NCBI GenBank assembly: GCA_022410635.1
Contig: JAJVDF010000029.1
Location: 2,849,720-2,913,719, forward strand
Length of the DNA stretch: 64,000 nucleotides
Source: Tretioscincus oriximinensis
Lineage: Eukaryota > Chordata > Lepidosauria > Squamata > Gymnophthalmidae
Direction of reading: 5' to 3'
Position 1 is the first letter of the stretch; each line of letters opens with the position of its first letter. This document shows positions 20,028 through 32,715 of this stretch, piece by piece. The position numbers were made by a program, and so were the translations under genes. The notes below the pieces were generated by a model. It was not told where the DNA came from. It did not search any database and worked only from the letters and a program-made list of their open reading frames with translations.

Positions 20028-23000
20028 NGTAGGATTGTTATATCTCAATACTAGGGGCTTTTTTTATGACTCAAGGTCTGATACTTTTCGAACACACCTC
20101 AAATATAAAAAGGATCAAAATTATTCATTGACCTTCCATGGAGTTCTTTAAAGACCATGAAGAAAAACAACATTCGCAAAAATCGTGAATCATCTGAAAC
20201 TTTATTACATTGATTTGGTTTACAATCTTTGTAATTTGATATTTCCAACAAAAAGGCAACATTGTGATATACTGTTTATACATAAAGAGAAACAGACAAA
20301 CAGAGCTAAAACATACTGACATACTGAAAAGTAAAATCTGTTCTCAGTGCTCATGGAAAAGTTTTAACTGGATTGGTTATATCTTTACCATTACTTCATT
20401 CTCTGTGTTAGAAACAAATGTCCATCCACGACTCTGCTGCCAGCTGGCCCCTTGATAATGTGGCCATAATAGATCAGAAAGGATACTTGTGTGAGGTTTT
20501 GTCAGGTGGCAGCAGCAGCTGTGTCATGGGNGATAACAGCACCATCTCATGGTCTCCATACCTGTGGGGTTGCTCCTTTCGTAATCTAGGTGCCAACACT
20601 CAAGTGATTTAAAATGAAGGAGGTTGCACCAGGATTTTAAAAATAANCATCAGTGGCAACAGCAGCAAAATATCCCCCTGAGACATTAGAACACCAGATA
20701 TTCACCATCAACGGCCTTCTTGATGCTGAGGCAGGCTGGCTTATTGAAGTTACAAAATAATTTATTACTAAAATTACACACCTGAATTAAGAGACCTTTT
20801 CAGTCACCCAGGGAAAGACCCAAGACCTCAAATAATTAAATCAAGGTTTATGCAGATTCCCTTATGTGCATCAGACCTCTAACGTGGAGTCTGGAATTAA
20901 TTGAAGAAAAAATGTGTGTGACGTTCACAAAGTAATCTGCCTACAAAAACTGCAGAGTGTTGAAAAAATAAGTATGAATTACAATGATGGAATTCCAAAA
21001 ATGTGCCACAAAAGTCCATTAAGTGCATTGCTTGTTTATCTGCCCTGGTGAAAATGTGAGCAACATAAGCAAAGAAGGCCTGTCTTCAGAATAAATGCTC
21101 CATTTTATAAAAGAAGTACCCCAAGCCGTCCCCTCAACCGTCTCACCTGCACAGAGTTACTTGGGGATAATGTGCCGTGTATAATTTACCTACTACAGTA
21201 AAACTGTGATTGAGCTTGTCAGGAAGTGTAAAAAATATTTCTGTGTTGGGCAAACAAACGCAGTTTTATTAAAATAGCATTTAAGAATTTACCTTAATAG
21301 ATTTCTTTATGGCTTGTCAAGGTAAAAACCCTCACAAGTTCTAACCTCTCCTTATTCATTTACAAAACGCAAGTTCATTTTTGTCGTCCGCCTGAAGTGT
21401 GGTGTTGAATATTGGTTCAAATCTTAGTCATGTTCTCTGTAGCATATGTAATTGAAAAATGTATTCTGGCCGAGATGCTTGCTGCAGTATGGGAATAAGT
21501 CTGATTTTCAGGAGGANTAAGCTGTTTTATCTTGGACGTTCAAGCTGAAAGTGGCATTAACAGCAGAAGTACAATAAACCTAACAAACATTCAGTAGATG
21601 CCATTGAACGTTGCCGTCTCAATTCTAGCACTGGTGATTTAATCCAAATCTAAAAAAAAGTTAGATATATTACAAAATCCTTCTCCAAAATCCCGCTGCT
21701 GTTTTTCNTTTTTGAAGCTGATGGAAATGACATTAATATGACAATATCAGTCGCCTCCTGGGTTGTACTCTCATGGAATATGAGATGGATTACAGAATTC
21801 AATCTTCACTGCNTAGGAGGCTGAGCTGAATGGTCACTGCAAATGTCACAAATAACTGTCACTGGCCAATACAAAGTGGAACCAACAGTAATGATGGTTG
21901 GAGGGAAAAGAATTGCAGATTTGCTAATCTTGAGACGAGACCACCTTAAATTTTTATCATTGCTTTCTCAGACTGGAAGTTGCAATGTTATATAAACCTA
22001 CTCAGAAGAAATAGGTAGATAAATGCTAGATAAATATCAAGTGAATAATTAATTGATACCTTCAATTACATTTCTGGAAAAGAAATGAAAGGCATTGGTT
22101 TTTGATTTTGATATGCTACAAACACAAATTGCATTCGCATACTACTTGCACATAACTGAAGAAAACAGCTTCTCTTCCCCTCCCCCCCCCCCCCATCAGT
22201 CATTATATTAAGTTTTTAAAATAAATTATTTGGGGAGAAAAAAGTTTTAGAAAAAACAAGAAAATAAAAGAGAAAGTGTAGCACATACTGCAAATATATA
22301 TTTGAATTCTGAAGAATTTAGAGCCTAAACAATGTTGTATAAATAAATTAAATAAATAAATAAATAAATAAATAATAAACAAACAAGCAAACAAATACAA
22401 TGAGACAAAGTGGATTTGGAAGACCAAGTTTCATATCCCTTCTTGTATAGAAAATGCACTAAATGACCACAGATGCTGCTTCTAGCTTGCTGCCTTGAAT
22501 TCTCTGAAATAAAATATTATGTTACACGACTCCCATTGTGTGTTCCCCCACTCAAAAGCACATAAAACCATACAGTAATGCAGAAAGACCATTCTGAGAT
22601 TAAAAACTGATCTGATCCGTTCTGCACTGGGTCCGATTCCAGAGTTTATGCCTGCCATAAATCAGAAATCAGCATACAAATAGATGGGTCGTTTTAACCA
22701 GGATATAATCCAGAATAAATTTTCTTATAGGCAATATTGCAAAAGTGGGAACTGCAAAACTGAAATTAGAGTATTTTTAACTTTCATACCCCTTTTAAAT
22801 TAATTACAATTAATCCAGTTCCCTCCTAACATTTTTTCTGTCCGTCTCCTTGAATTGGCAACCTTTCCAATAAATATGGCAAAGTGATGAGATTACTATA
22901 TCTACTCAATCACAAATCCTTGCAAAGTTGAATATGTTTTGAGCTGGTCAACAAGTAAAGACCAAAAAGGCCATACTGTTCTTCTACTGAAAAGACAGAC

Positions 23001-24435
23001 ACACTGCTAGATTATTATTATTATTACTGCAAGAGATCAGAGCACCTACTTGTTCATGTTAACAGCTGGGCAGGCTGAAAAGTTAGAACAATGCATGCAT
23101 TTTAGCTGGATAATATGTTGTAAAATGTATTTTAAAAATCAAACAAAATTNATTTTTAAAGGCAGAAATTATTTTACTTTTCCTGACATAACACCTGGCT
23201 TCAAGCAATAAAATACATATTTCATGTGCTTTTTTTATAAGTTGCATGGATATAATGGTTGTAGCTCTTAATTCTTTTTAAAGTATATGATTACGTAATT
23301 ATTTATTGTTTGAAACATTTTCTTTAGCACCATTCTTTTAGGGTAACAGCACCTTGGAGCCCTTTCCTCATCTTACGAGGATTATCTTCCCTCTTCTCGC
23401 AGTTATCTTTGAGAACTCAGAGACACAATTCTTTTGTGGTGCTCATTTTGTTTACCTTACTCAGCACCCTATGGCACCCTGTTGTGTGGGAATCTGGTGC
23501 CACTGGTAGTGTGTCCCCCCCCCCCCCCCCAGGTCCATGGTATGCACTGTACACTGCATCAGAACTGGTTCACTGCACATTACATAGAAAGAGGACAGAT
23601 GTTGCCCAGCTCTTGGCATGATTAAAACCTCGGTTGTGGCCTTAAAATTGCACCAAGAAGAACAAGAGTGGGCATGCGGACACAACTCCAGGCACCAGTG
23701 GTCATCTTTGTGATGCCCCTCTCCAAAAGCTGCCACTTGTTACACCACCCCAAATGTGGACCTGACCTTACTTTTAATGAAGGCATCTCTCTGGCTTCTT
23801 CTATATTCAGGCTGTGTGAAAAACACATTTCCTCTGCTGGAACATGTGCACACTGGTTTCACCTTTCTCATCTAGACTGTTAAGAGAAATGGACCAGAGT
23901 AGCAGCCACATAAAGCTGAGAAAAACAAGTGCCCTGTTATGTTTGTCTGCTCACCTTACAGGAAATAAGAAACTGCCAGTCATCTCCATGGTAACAAAAC
24001 AAAGTGGGGAGAAATTGCTCCTGCATTTAAATACATTAGGGGAAGAATGAATGATTTAAAATAAAGAACTAAGCCCATTTCCATCTAGCAATGAAAATCC
24101 TCTAAGTATTGCTGCCAGTTTACCACNTTTTAATTAATTATACATAGTTCTTGCCTCTGTGGAGTTTGTTATTATTTTCCTACCCAAGCCTTGTAAATTC
24201 TGTCATAGTTCCTATCGGAAATGAAAAGAAAGACCTTCTGAACTTGATCAAATCTGAGGAACTTGGCTGCTGTAAGGGAAATATGGGANATACACACCCC
24301 AGATGGATTTGAACAGCTGATTTATCTGTTCAGAAAATGAATAAGAAAGATGTTTCAAAGAAACTGAATTTGATATGATAAATGAGAGAAAATGTACTAT
24401 TGAATGCCTTTGACAAAAATACTCTGGAACCCATA
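20028..24435. other. Long intergenic stretch, no gene recognised
   Basis: No exon-like frame, tRNA or large repeat was recognised over 4.4 kb. Simple tracts are a C-run at about 22184-22195, an (AAAT)n microsatellite at 22342-22375, an (ATT)n run near 23010-23028, and a C-run at 23515-23531. The frames around 23409-23883 are overlapping, short and without domains. Parts of 20.9-22.0 kb read as unique sequence and could hold conserved non-coding elements or distal TMEM151B 3' UTR, but I cannot show this. Confidence 0.4.
22340..22388. repeat. (AAAT)n microsatellite
   Basis: About ten AAAT units with minor interruptions, followed by aaac-type units. Could be an old retroposon tail. The minus-strand open frame over it is an artefact of the repeat. 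Confidence 0.9.
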
Positions 24436-24710
24436 TACCTAGCAGCCTGGATAGCTTTAAGACAGGATTAGACAAGTTCATGAACACCAAGGGTATAAAT
24501 AGCTACTAGGAAGGATATCTTGATGCTGCCTCTGAGATGGAGTAACAGGCAGGATTCATGAAATGCCGTTTGCAGGGCGTCGAGAACTGTTGAAGATTTT
24601 GCCTTCTTCTGTTCAGACTGCTAAGATGCAATTGGTGGGCCTCTGTGTGAGACAGAATGCTGGACTGGGTGGGCTCCAGCCCGATTCAACAGGGTTCCNC
24701 TTATGTTCTT
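24436..24710 (+). mobile_element. CR1/L2-type LINE 3' end (copy C)
   Basis: Begins within the last ORF codons (agcctggatagctttaagac, agacaagttcatgaacacca) and continues through the shared 3' UTR to ttatgttctta. Truncated to about 275 bp. Confidence 0.75.
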
Positions 24711-25796
24711 ATATGAGGGCTTATAAGCAAGACACTGATGAGAATTTTGCCCAATATAAGAAGGAAAATGAATGTCTTGATGGTTGCAGTCACTCACAGA
24801 GCACTGAATGATTAAAATAGGAACAGGTTGAGAAAATGGAATCTTTATGAAGAAAATCCTATACAGAAAACAACCAATGCTTTCAAGCCATTGAAGTTCA
24901 GCAATGTAAGCAGAGAAATCTGACAAAGAAAATGCCCCTTGAGCTGTCTACTGCACCAGTGTTGAGATGGGAAAACTAGACTTTTCACTACCATTTCCTT
25001 CAGAAGGAATTAAATTAACAATGCAGAGAAGGNTTAGGAAATTTCTAGAACATACTGGAGTTATTAAATCAACATTATACCTTTCTTTATATACTGCCAA
25101 AGGGGTCCAGAAGCCTACTTTCCATATCCAGGGGAGACCCCACACCGTTCGTACTTTTCATTTGTATTGCAAATAGCATAGACTGAATTACGCAACACAA
25201 AGTAGTAGCTTAGTCTGGGATCCACCTTTTTAAAAAGTTTGCTGCTACACTAGATAATGGAAGCATGCAATTGTAGTCCAGATTCATGTGGGAGACCCAT
25301 TTTGATGGTGCTCCTTTATGCTGTCCCATAATAGCTAGTCAAATGCAGATAATCTTGCATCTGGACTGCTGGTCTGGTTCCACTGAAGGATCCAGGAATG
25401 GTAAATACAGAAATGGTTAAAGAAGACAGTTTTCCCCCCAAAATCTCCATTTCATCAAGAAAAGAAATTGAAGTTGTAATATCTAATATTTCTGTTCAGT
25501 TGTTAATACACTAGTGAACTTATAAGGCAGAGATATGCCAATTCAATGCGTTATTTATTGTACTTAGATGATTCTCTGGAAAATATTGATTCAGCAGAAG
25601 CTGTGTTGCAAATACCAAACTTCTTGCAATAACAGGTATATGCACTCATTTCTCTTCAGTATGAGTCATTATTAGCTCATACATTGGACAACATGCCCAA
25701 CTAATATAGGAGATATTCAAACTGACCCAATCTACACAGCAATTGATTCAATTGCCCTTGTCCTGAGATAAGTAGAAAAGGAAATAATTTATCTCC
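24711..25796. other. Intergenic, no feature recognised
   Basis: No gene, RNA gene or well-defined repeat seen. Short frames at 24948-25176 lack domains. Confidence 0.4.
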
Positions 25797-26052
25797 AGTT
25801 TGGTGTAGTGGTTAGAGTGTTGGACTCTTACCTGGTAGTCTCCTGGTTCGATTCCCCACTTGTCCATGAAAGCCAGCTGGTTGACCTTGGGCCAGTCACA
25901 GTTCTTTAGAACTCTTTCAGCCCTACCTACTTCACAGGGTGTCTGTTGTGGAGAAAGCAACAAATGCTATGTGCGCCACCCTATGGTTGGCTGCCCTAAA
26001 ACCTTCAGGTATAGGGCGGGATATAAGTACAAATAAATAAATAAATAAATTA
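25797..26052 (+). repeat. Best-preserved tRNA-headed squamate SINE
   Basis: A full-length-looking copy. The tRNA-like head (agtttggtgtagtggttaga, cctggttcgattccccact) contains B-box-like ggttcgattcc. The body is gaaagccagctggttgacct, gccagtcacagttctttaga and cttcacagggtgtctgttgt. The 3' end is ccttcaggtatagggcggga-tataa followed by (AAAT)n. This is the reference for the partial copies at 2838, 18245 and 46010. Its 3' end resembles an L2/CR1-type LINE tail, the usual source of SINE 3' ends. Confidence 0.8.
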
Positions 26053-26859
26053 CCATCCATATTACTAATTAGAAAAAAATGGTGCAAAAACTGATGTTTT
26101 GTATAGGACTTAAGGACAGTAAATTAGGTGGTTATACTGTAATTCCCTGTTGTTGTGAAACCTGCTACTACTCTTGGGTAAATTCCTATTGTGCAATATT
26201 TTACTGTTATCTTGCATTTAGCCTTTTTCTATTCCCACAGATGCAAGGTATTTCATATTTGCTTTAGACACAAGCAAAAATAATACACCTAAAATGTTTG
26301 GCTTAAACAATTTTATAACTCCCCCCACTCTTTTTTGCAGCTCTATATGATTTTTGTGCTTGTCAATTTTGTTTTAATATATGGGTAGATTATTCACTTT
26401 TTTGTTGTGACTCTGTGCAGTATAATAGCTAAGATTCCATATAGGACTTAAATGCTTTGGCAAACAAGGAAAATAAGAACTCCAAACTTCAGTTTTCCCA
26501 ACCAGTAGTACTATACATGGATCAAAAAAATCTCCCATAGTTGGAGAACTACCTGTATTTCACAAAGCTAATCAGATTAGTCTTAAAATTCCTTCAGACT
26601 ATTGTATAGAATGGATCCCAAACTTCATATCCATTGTTAATCCACTATACACTTTCCTCTGGTCCCAATAGAAGCTGACCTGTTTTTTCATTCTCAAATA
26701 AACCTTGATTTTAGTCTAAGTATTAGTGGTATCCAATTATTCAAAATCTTTTGTTTTGAATGGGAAGAGATTCAGATGGGTATTCTAACTCAGGAATATG
26801 TGAGTCAGCAGAAGCCAGTTGCATATTATAATATTTCTTTTTAACCCATGGTTTTGGTC

Positions 26860-27010
26860 TTATATTCTTTCTCAGCATGAACACACTTGTACTGTTTTAG
26901 GCTTCGAATGCTGCACCTCTTTATCGGATAATGAGGCAGGGATAGAGAAAGCTCTAGACAATCTAGCAGAACAATCTATGATCTCCCCATCACCTTGGTT
27001 CAGCCCCATG
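26860..27010 (+). pseudogene. Endogenous retrovirus env (TM subunit) fragment
   Basis: A short frame contains a cysteine pattern of the CX6CC type (one Cys, six residues, then Cys-Cys) followed by an acidic, Asn-containing stretch and a Pro-Trp-Phe block. This resembles the disulfide-bonded loop and following ectodomain of gammaretrovirus-like transmembrane envelope proteins. No fusion peptide, membrane anchor, gag, pol or paired LTR was recognised nearby, and the frame after about 27020 looks random. It is a small decayed fragment and cannot encode a working protein. The call rests on one motif, so it may be chance. Confidence 0.4.
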
Positions 27011-29883
27011 CAAAAGAAGATTCAGTACATCCCCTCCGTGTGTGATATTTTAGCTATTTATAGCATTAATATGCTGAATGGTAAAAGGAGAAATTTAGAG
27101 TGTAAAAAAAATACTAAAACGATCAAGAGATATATATTGAGCTTACAAATTACAGAGGTAATTTAAGCCTTCATCGCATATGTACCTTTACACCATCTTC
27201 AGTCCTGAACAATCAGAAAAATGGGGGGGGGGGGTGTCTTCAGGCCAGCCGAAACCAGTTTTTCTGATTTTCAATCTAGTTTTTCTGAACTGAACATGGT
27301 TCAAAAGCACTGTGTGACCAGTTCCTTAGTTGTATGAAATGAAATGTCAGTCAAAGCAGGATTACTTCACTGCTTAACCAAAACAGGGATGGAAGACTAA
27401 ATGAGAAAAAAGCATTTGAGATAAAGTGAGGAAAGTTATTTAAAAGTTGCTGGGTCTATGCGGAAGATATAGCATGCTTATTCAAAAAATGTAACCAACC
27501 AGATAATATCAGTGCCATGAATAATTGAAGAGCTGCATATATAAGAGCACCATTACTTTTGTTGTACTAGAACTTCTCTTCCAGAAGGTAATAGCTGGAT
27601 ATTCTTTTGAAATTGACCTGGGTCCTGACCCTGAAATGCTAGATTGCAATATTAAAATGCCTTGATTAAGAAGACTTTGACATTGTATCTCAGCAAAGGT
27701 AAACTGATGTTCTAAAATTTCAGTTTCAGGGGTAACAGATTTCCACAAACATAAAATTTACTGTTTCCATTCTGGCTTGTAAAAACATTTGTTTTTTCTT
27801 CTATATACCTAGAACATATTCATTCATAAGAAGTAGTAGATGCAGTAAAATAATTATTTTGTATAGGGCCTCAAGACCTTCACCAAGTAACAATGTGATT
27901 TTTTAATTTAAAAAAAATCCTAGTGCATCTGCATATTTTATGCTGGCAAATTCTCAGACTGTCAGCTACATGTCTAATCTGCATAGTAACACCCCTATAA
28001 TATGCCTATAAACCTGAAAATGTAAATTGCCATGTTTTCTTGCCTTCCTAGATGATACCCTGTAATTTATTAAACCAAGCCAAACATTCCAAAATATGTT
28101 TTCTGTTAAACCTTTTACAAGGAATTTATTCCAGCTACTTCAATCTAATTATTTTTAATTTGCTGCTTCAAAACCATGAAGCACAGATGCACGAAGCAGC
28201 TCTTCCATCATTCACATATTCATTTTGTTACACAGCTAGNACATTGCTCAGTGAATAGGGAAAAAACACACAAAATTCATATTACACTGAGGCATCAGAA
28301 CACNTTTTCTATCACCTGGTCCACTGAGCATCCTTGTTTTGCCTCTAGAGACTCATTTGTGCATCCAGACCATTTTTTAAAACAAGCATTTTTCACCTTG
28401 ATTGATTAATGGGCTGCTGTCCAAGATCAAGCTGCACGCACTATCAGCTGACAGCACTTCTAGGGAATATTTGAACCATGTAATTGATATGGACATTAAA
28501 TCATCTGGACATGTCCTAGCTATATTTCCCCTTCAATAAATAAGTATCTAAGATTACAGTAGGGACAGTTCTTTATGATGAAAAGTGGGGGGATTACCAA
28601 GCCTGCTTTGACTTTTGCTTTGTGGTTGATAAGCCACAAAGTTCTTACAAAAGAGGTGATTCACAAAGAGTATTTGTATCCACACATTTGGGATGGATAA
28701 TAAAAAGTGAAAAAAGGTGGCTATAACTAAAAAAAATTGAAGGAACATCTACTGGACAGCCTCAGAGAATCATATATCACGTTTCTTATTCTGCATTACA
28801 TACTGGAATAGGAAATTGCCATCAACATACTATTTCACACTACAGCAGGTAATTGCACTAGCACGTGGATGACTGGTTCTTATTCAGGAACATAAACTGG
28901 AATAAACTGGGATATAAAATGGAATAAATTTGACTACTCGGTGCAGAAGGGGCCACAGAGTAGTCCGCAGAAATTTAGAAGAAATGCTAAACTGATTTTC
29001 TTCTCTCACAATTCTTAATGACACAGTTCTTCCATAGGAAAGAGAAAGTGGGGAAAGAAGAAAATATTATAATTTTTCCTCAGATATGGAACTACTGTAT
29101 ATAGGAGCCTCTCTTGGTTATGAAAGCCCATCNTTCAGGGATAGCTATAGCCCGGTTTCACAGATCTCAGAATGAATTCTGTTTGGTGGGATTGTAAATT
29201 TAAATGCCATCTTTCTCAGACAACATACAATTCCTGCTTCATAACATCTTCAGGCGTCAGCAGCTTCCCATCCATATATTATTTTTAATTTTGATATGAT
29301 CAAATAATGATCTATACTATTATTGCTGTGGTTTTAAAAATCCTGAAAGAACAGATCTTNATTTTGCTAAAAATCTATATTTATATATTTGCAGGAATAT
29401 GTTTAAAAAGACCATTATCAAATGGTGTTGCTAGTTTAGGATGTGATACCTAAGCTTGTGGAGTTGCATCCAAGGAGATTCTTATTCTGTTACCTGTATA
29501 TAGGAAATAAATTCTAAAGATACGAATGATATATTCCTTGTATCGATTGCAAGCACACAACATTCAAAGCATTTCACTCCCCCAAAATGAATCAGGATAA
29601 AACTTTTAAAAATAAAAATAATGGGATTATAATAGTGTCTTTTTCTACTACTTCAAGNATCTGAAGTATATCCTTTGATTTTACTAAAAGAAATGTAAAG
29701 TTAAAACTACATGTATAGGTATCATAAATATGGAAATAACTTGAAATTAAATATGTGTACTAAAAAAAGTAACAAAATTGATTAATTTGTAATGATTGTG
29801 TAATTTATTTTTATTTGTGATACAGGGAATTTTAACATATTATTTCTGTTATCATTTAAATTTATTGAGAATCAGAGTCAACA
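27011..29883. other. Intergenic, no gene recognised
   Basis: AT-rich, with a G-run at about 27224-27234. The stretch 28800-28990 (actacagcaggtaattgcac, ggttcttattcaggaacata, cggtgcagaaggggccac) may be a degraded member of the fold-back family seen at 8735. Nothing else was identified. Confidence 0.4.
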
Positions 29884-29965
29884 TATACTGCCCAAAACAA
29901 TTAAGGGAACACTTTAACCTAACATGTTATGTTAAAGTGTTCGCTTAATTGTTTTGAGCAGTATA
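29884..29965. mobile_element. Miniature palindromic Tc1/mariner-type element
   Basis: An 82-bp near-perfect inverted repeat. The left arm is tatactgcccaaaacaatta-agg-gaacacttta, the right arm is its reverse complement with a few changes, and the loop is about 14 bp around aacatgtt. It begins and ends with TATACTG/CAGTATA, consistent with the TA target preference of Tc1/mariner elements. The terminus resembles the TATACTGCTCAAAA ends of mariner-type transposons common in vertebrates. It has almost no internal sequence between the terminal repeats. Confidence 0.8.
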
Positions 29966-32289
29966 TTTTTACAGACTCTGANTATAATTTCTAGCAACCC
30001 AGAATTGCCTACAATTGCACAATTCCTACCTCCCATTTCTCTTATAAACCTGATTTTAACAACAGTTTCACTTGCTTATTTCTCTGGTGATCCTGCATTC
30101 CTGTGGGACAGTCAAATATTTGAAAATAGATTCTGGCAAGTTTCAAACAGTGATCTTTGCAAGTATGCTATTCAAAGGACTTCTCATCTATTCCTCGAAA
30201 GACACTGAACCCTCTTTTGTTCTACAAAGAGCACTGGAGTTAAGGGGAAAGAACAAAATTGTGAAGTGCTTCTGCATCTTCCCCAGATGTCGTTTCTTGT
30301 TATGTTTTCACACATCTTTCCTCCACTTGGGTCAAGGTGACACAAGCTAAAATCAAAACCTCAGCAGCATCATTTACTTATTCTGTTTTAACTGGATGTT
30401 CTGGAATAGAATAGTTCAGACAGCGTATTACTGTGTAATATTCTAGTATAGTGGACTTATATTAGAGACACGCACATAAAAGCCATCCAGATCTCAGTGT
30501 TTTATCCACTGCAGTGATTTGCTGATGATGCAAATACAAAATGCATCTTGTCCCTGAAATACTTTTCCCTTCATTGGCACAGATCAACTGTTTCTAAGGC
30601 AGCAAAAGTGACTAGCTTATCCAACAAGGGAGCTGCCAATNACTTAAAGGCTAACAAATGCCCAGATAGACAAGCAGTCAAACTTGCTTGGGGCAACATG
30701 AAGTTGGCTAATGATTTCTATAAGCATCAGGCAAATTATTTCTTTAATCATTGTGCCTTGGAGCCTCAGAGGGAGCCATTTTAGTGTGCGATAAGGTATG
30801 CCATCAAATAGGTCCTATAGTTAAACAAACACAGTATCATGTTCCTTCAAGATGCCTCGATAATCCCAATTTACCTCTGCTAACACATGATAGATACCGA
30901 GTCTCACGCTGTGGATCATGCACTGTTCTACACAGATGACAGAGCATACAAATGGTGGGTCAGGCCTTCCATATTCCAATTCCATGAAGAAGCAAGATCC
31001 TTAGTACACTTGCTGGTACCCAAAGATCAGCAAGAGCAGAAAGGCTCAAAAGCTCAAGATAGGAGCACAATGGAGCAAGAGAATGATTTTTTTCCAGTTT
31101 GATGAAAACACAGCTGGAGATAAGAAAAGATTGCACACAGCAAGACTCAGAAGCCCAACGGAGGTGCAAGGTCAATTGCTCTCTTCAGTCAATGGAAGAG
31201 AAATAATGAGATTATGATACAGTTGAAAGAACTCAGGTTAGCTGTGAGTGTACAGGCTGTCACTACCACAGCAGCTCAAACCTGTTGCCAAATTAAGTTC
31301 CCTTAGGCAAAAACAAGCTTGGGAAGAGAAATATTTTATGAAGTGAACTGAACATGATGTCGATAATTCCAAATGTTACAACAAATAGTACTTTCACTAC
31401 TGCCACGCGGAACAACTGCTGTTATCTAGGCCACAACATTTGCTGTTTTAAAGGCATAACTATAATGTGGGTTTACACCCTTCCTCTGACCTTAAGTTCA
31501 CATGATGTATCATTCAGACTCCAAAACCAATTACAAAGGTAATTTGCTGATCACAGCATTCATAGTATCTATCCTACTCTTTCTACTTGCTCCCAACAGA
31601 TCTGAAATCTGAAATAACAAAAGCATTTTGTAATTGAAAACCAAATCTAGTAGTTCCCTTACCAAACAATTAGTCGGCTCACATGGCAAAAATAATCTTT
31701 AGTAGTGGTCCCAGGGTAATAGGATACCTCCTCCCTGGGTGTGTCAGTTTCACCATATATCTCTAAACACCTATTTGTTATGTAGCTTCTAACAAAGCCT
31801 TTCATAATCAAGATCATCTTGTTGTTCTGCACCTTGCATAACAAGAAACTTGTGTGAAAATGTGTAATGGGAATAAATTAAATGAAAGAAAAATTGAGAA
31901 TTAAGAGGCCCAGTGGCCTGGAGAAGAAATTCAAGCATGAATTTGATGTTTTCTGGGGGAGGGGAGGGTATGTAGAGATGGACAATTGCTAAAAGAAGCA
32001 CTTCATCAGTGAAGGATTTCATCTTCTGGCAGGCACCGAGTGTCAGATGAAGCAGCTGGAAGTGAAAATTTGACGTGCCAAGTAAGTAGAGGCTCTGTAA
32101 AAATGGAGTTCAGTTGCCTTCTAAGAATAGGAAAAACTGCAGGACACTTTGCAAAAAGACAGCTGCTCTGGATAGAAAGTCTCCATAGGAAAAATAATAG
32201 ATATCAGAAAAAGCAATCAGAGAACCACATTTTAGTGCTCAAGGTGGAAAGGCTCAACTGTTCATAAACACTGTTTGTTGACCATTATA
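29966..32289. other. Intergenic, no gene recognised
   Basis: No exon or RNA gene is recognised. Overlapping frames at 29954-30350 and 30751-31102 lack domains and are interrupted by N bases. Confidence 0.35.
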
Positions 32290-32715
32290 AGACCCTACTG
32301 CGATCTAAGACACACCTGTTATTTGTCAAGGAATACATAGTAAATTAAATTCAGAAATAGAACATAATGTGCTTTTCAGGGTGAAAGAGGGTCCTCTACT
32401 GCAAAATATCTAGGCCTCCTTGTTCCTATGTTTGTAAAAGACTTCTTAGGAGGGCCTTCTCAGTCAATAGCTCCCAGATTATGTAATAGTTTTCCTCTGA
32501 AGTGCATCAAAAGATTAATAGAGACACACACCCCTTCAGAACTACCTCAAAAGATTAGTGAAGACATACCTGGACTTCAGATAATGAAATGGTTTCCTGT
32601 CCTCCTATCAGTTACTGCTATTGTTTTAACATTGCTTCTCAGTGGTTTTCTTTTTTAATTTTGTTTTTACTATAACTTGGCCTAAGGCCTTCAGGTGTAG
32701 GTTGGGAAATGAATG
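32290..32715 (+). mobile_element. L2-like LINE 3' end
   Basis: The frame at about 32440-32580 carries the pattern seen at the end of L2-type ORF2 (a PSQSIAPRLCNSFPL block corresponding to the usual FSV-APRLWNSLP motif). A 3' UTR with attgttttaacattgcttct, then aaggccttcaggtgtaggtt and a gaatgaatga-type tail, follows. Truncated and degenerate. Confidence 0.6.

Noticed and set aside
25797..26052. tRNA gene suggested by the A/B-box-like head
   Set aside because: The head is part of a SINE with a retroposon tail, and other copies share the whole structure; no cloverleaf gene is supported.
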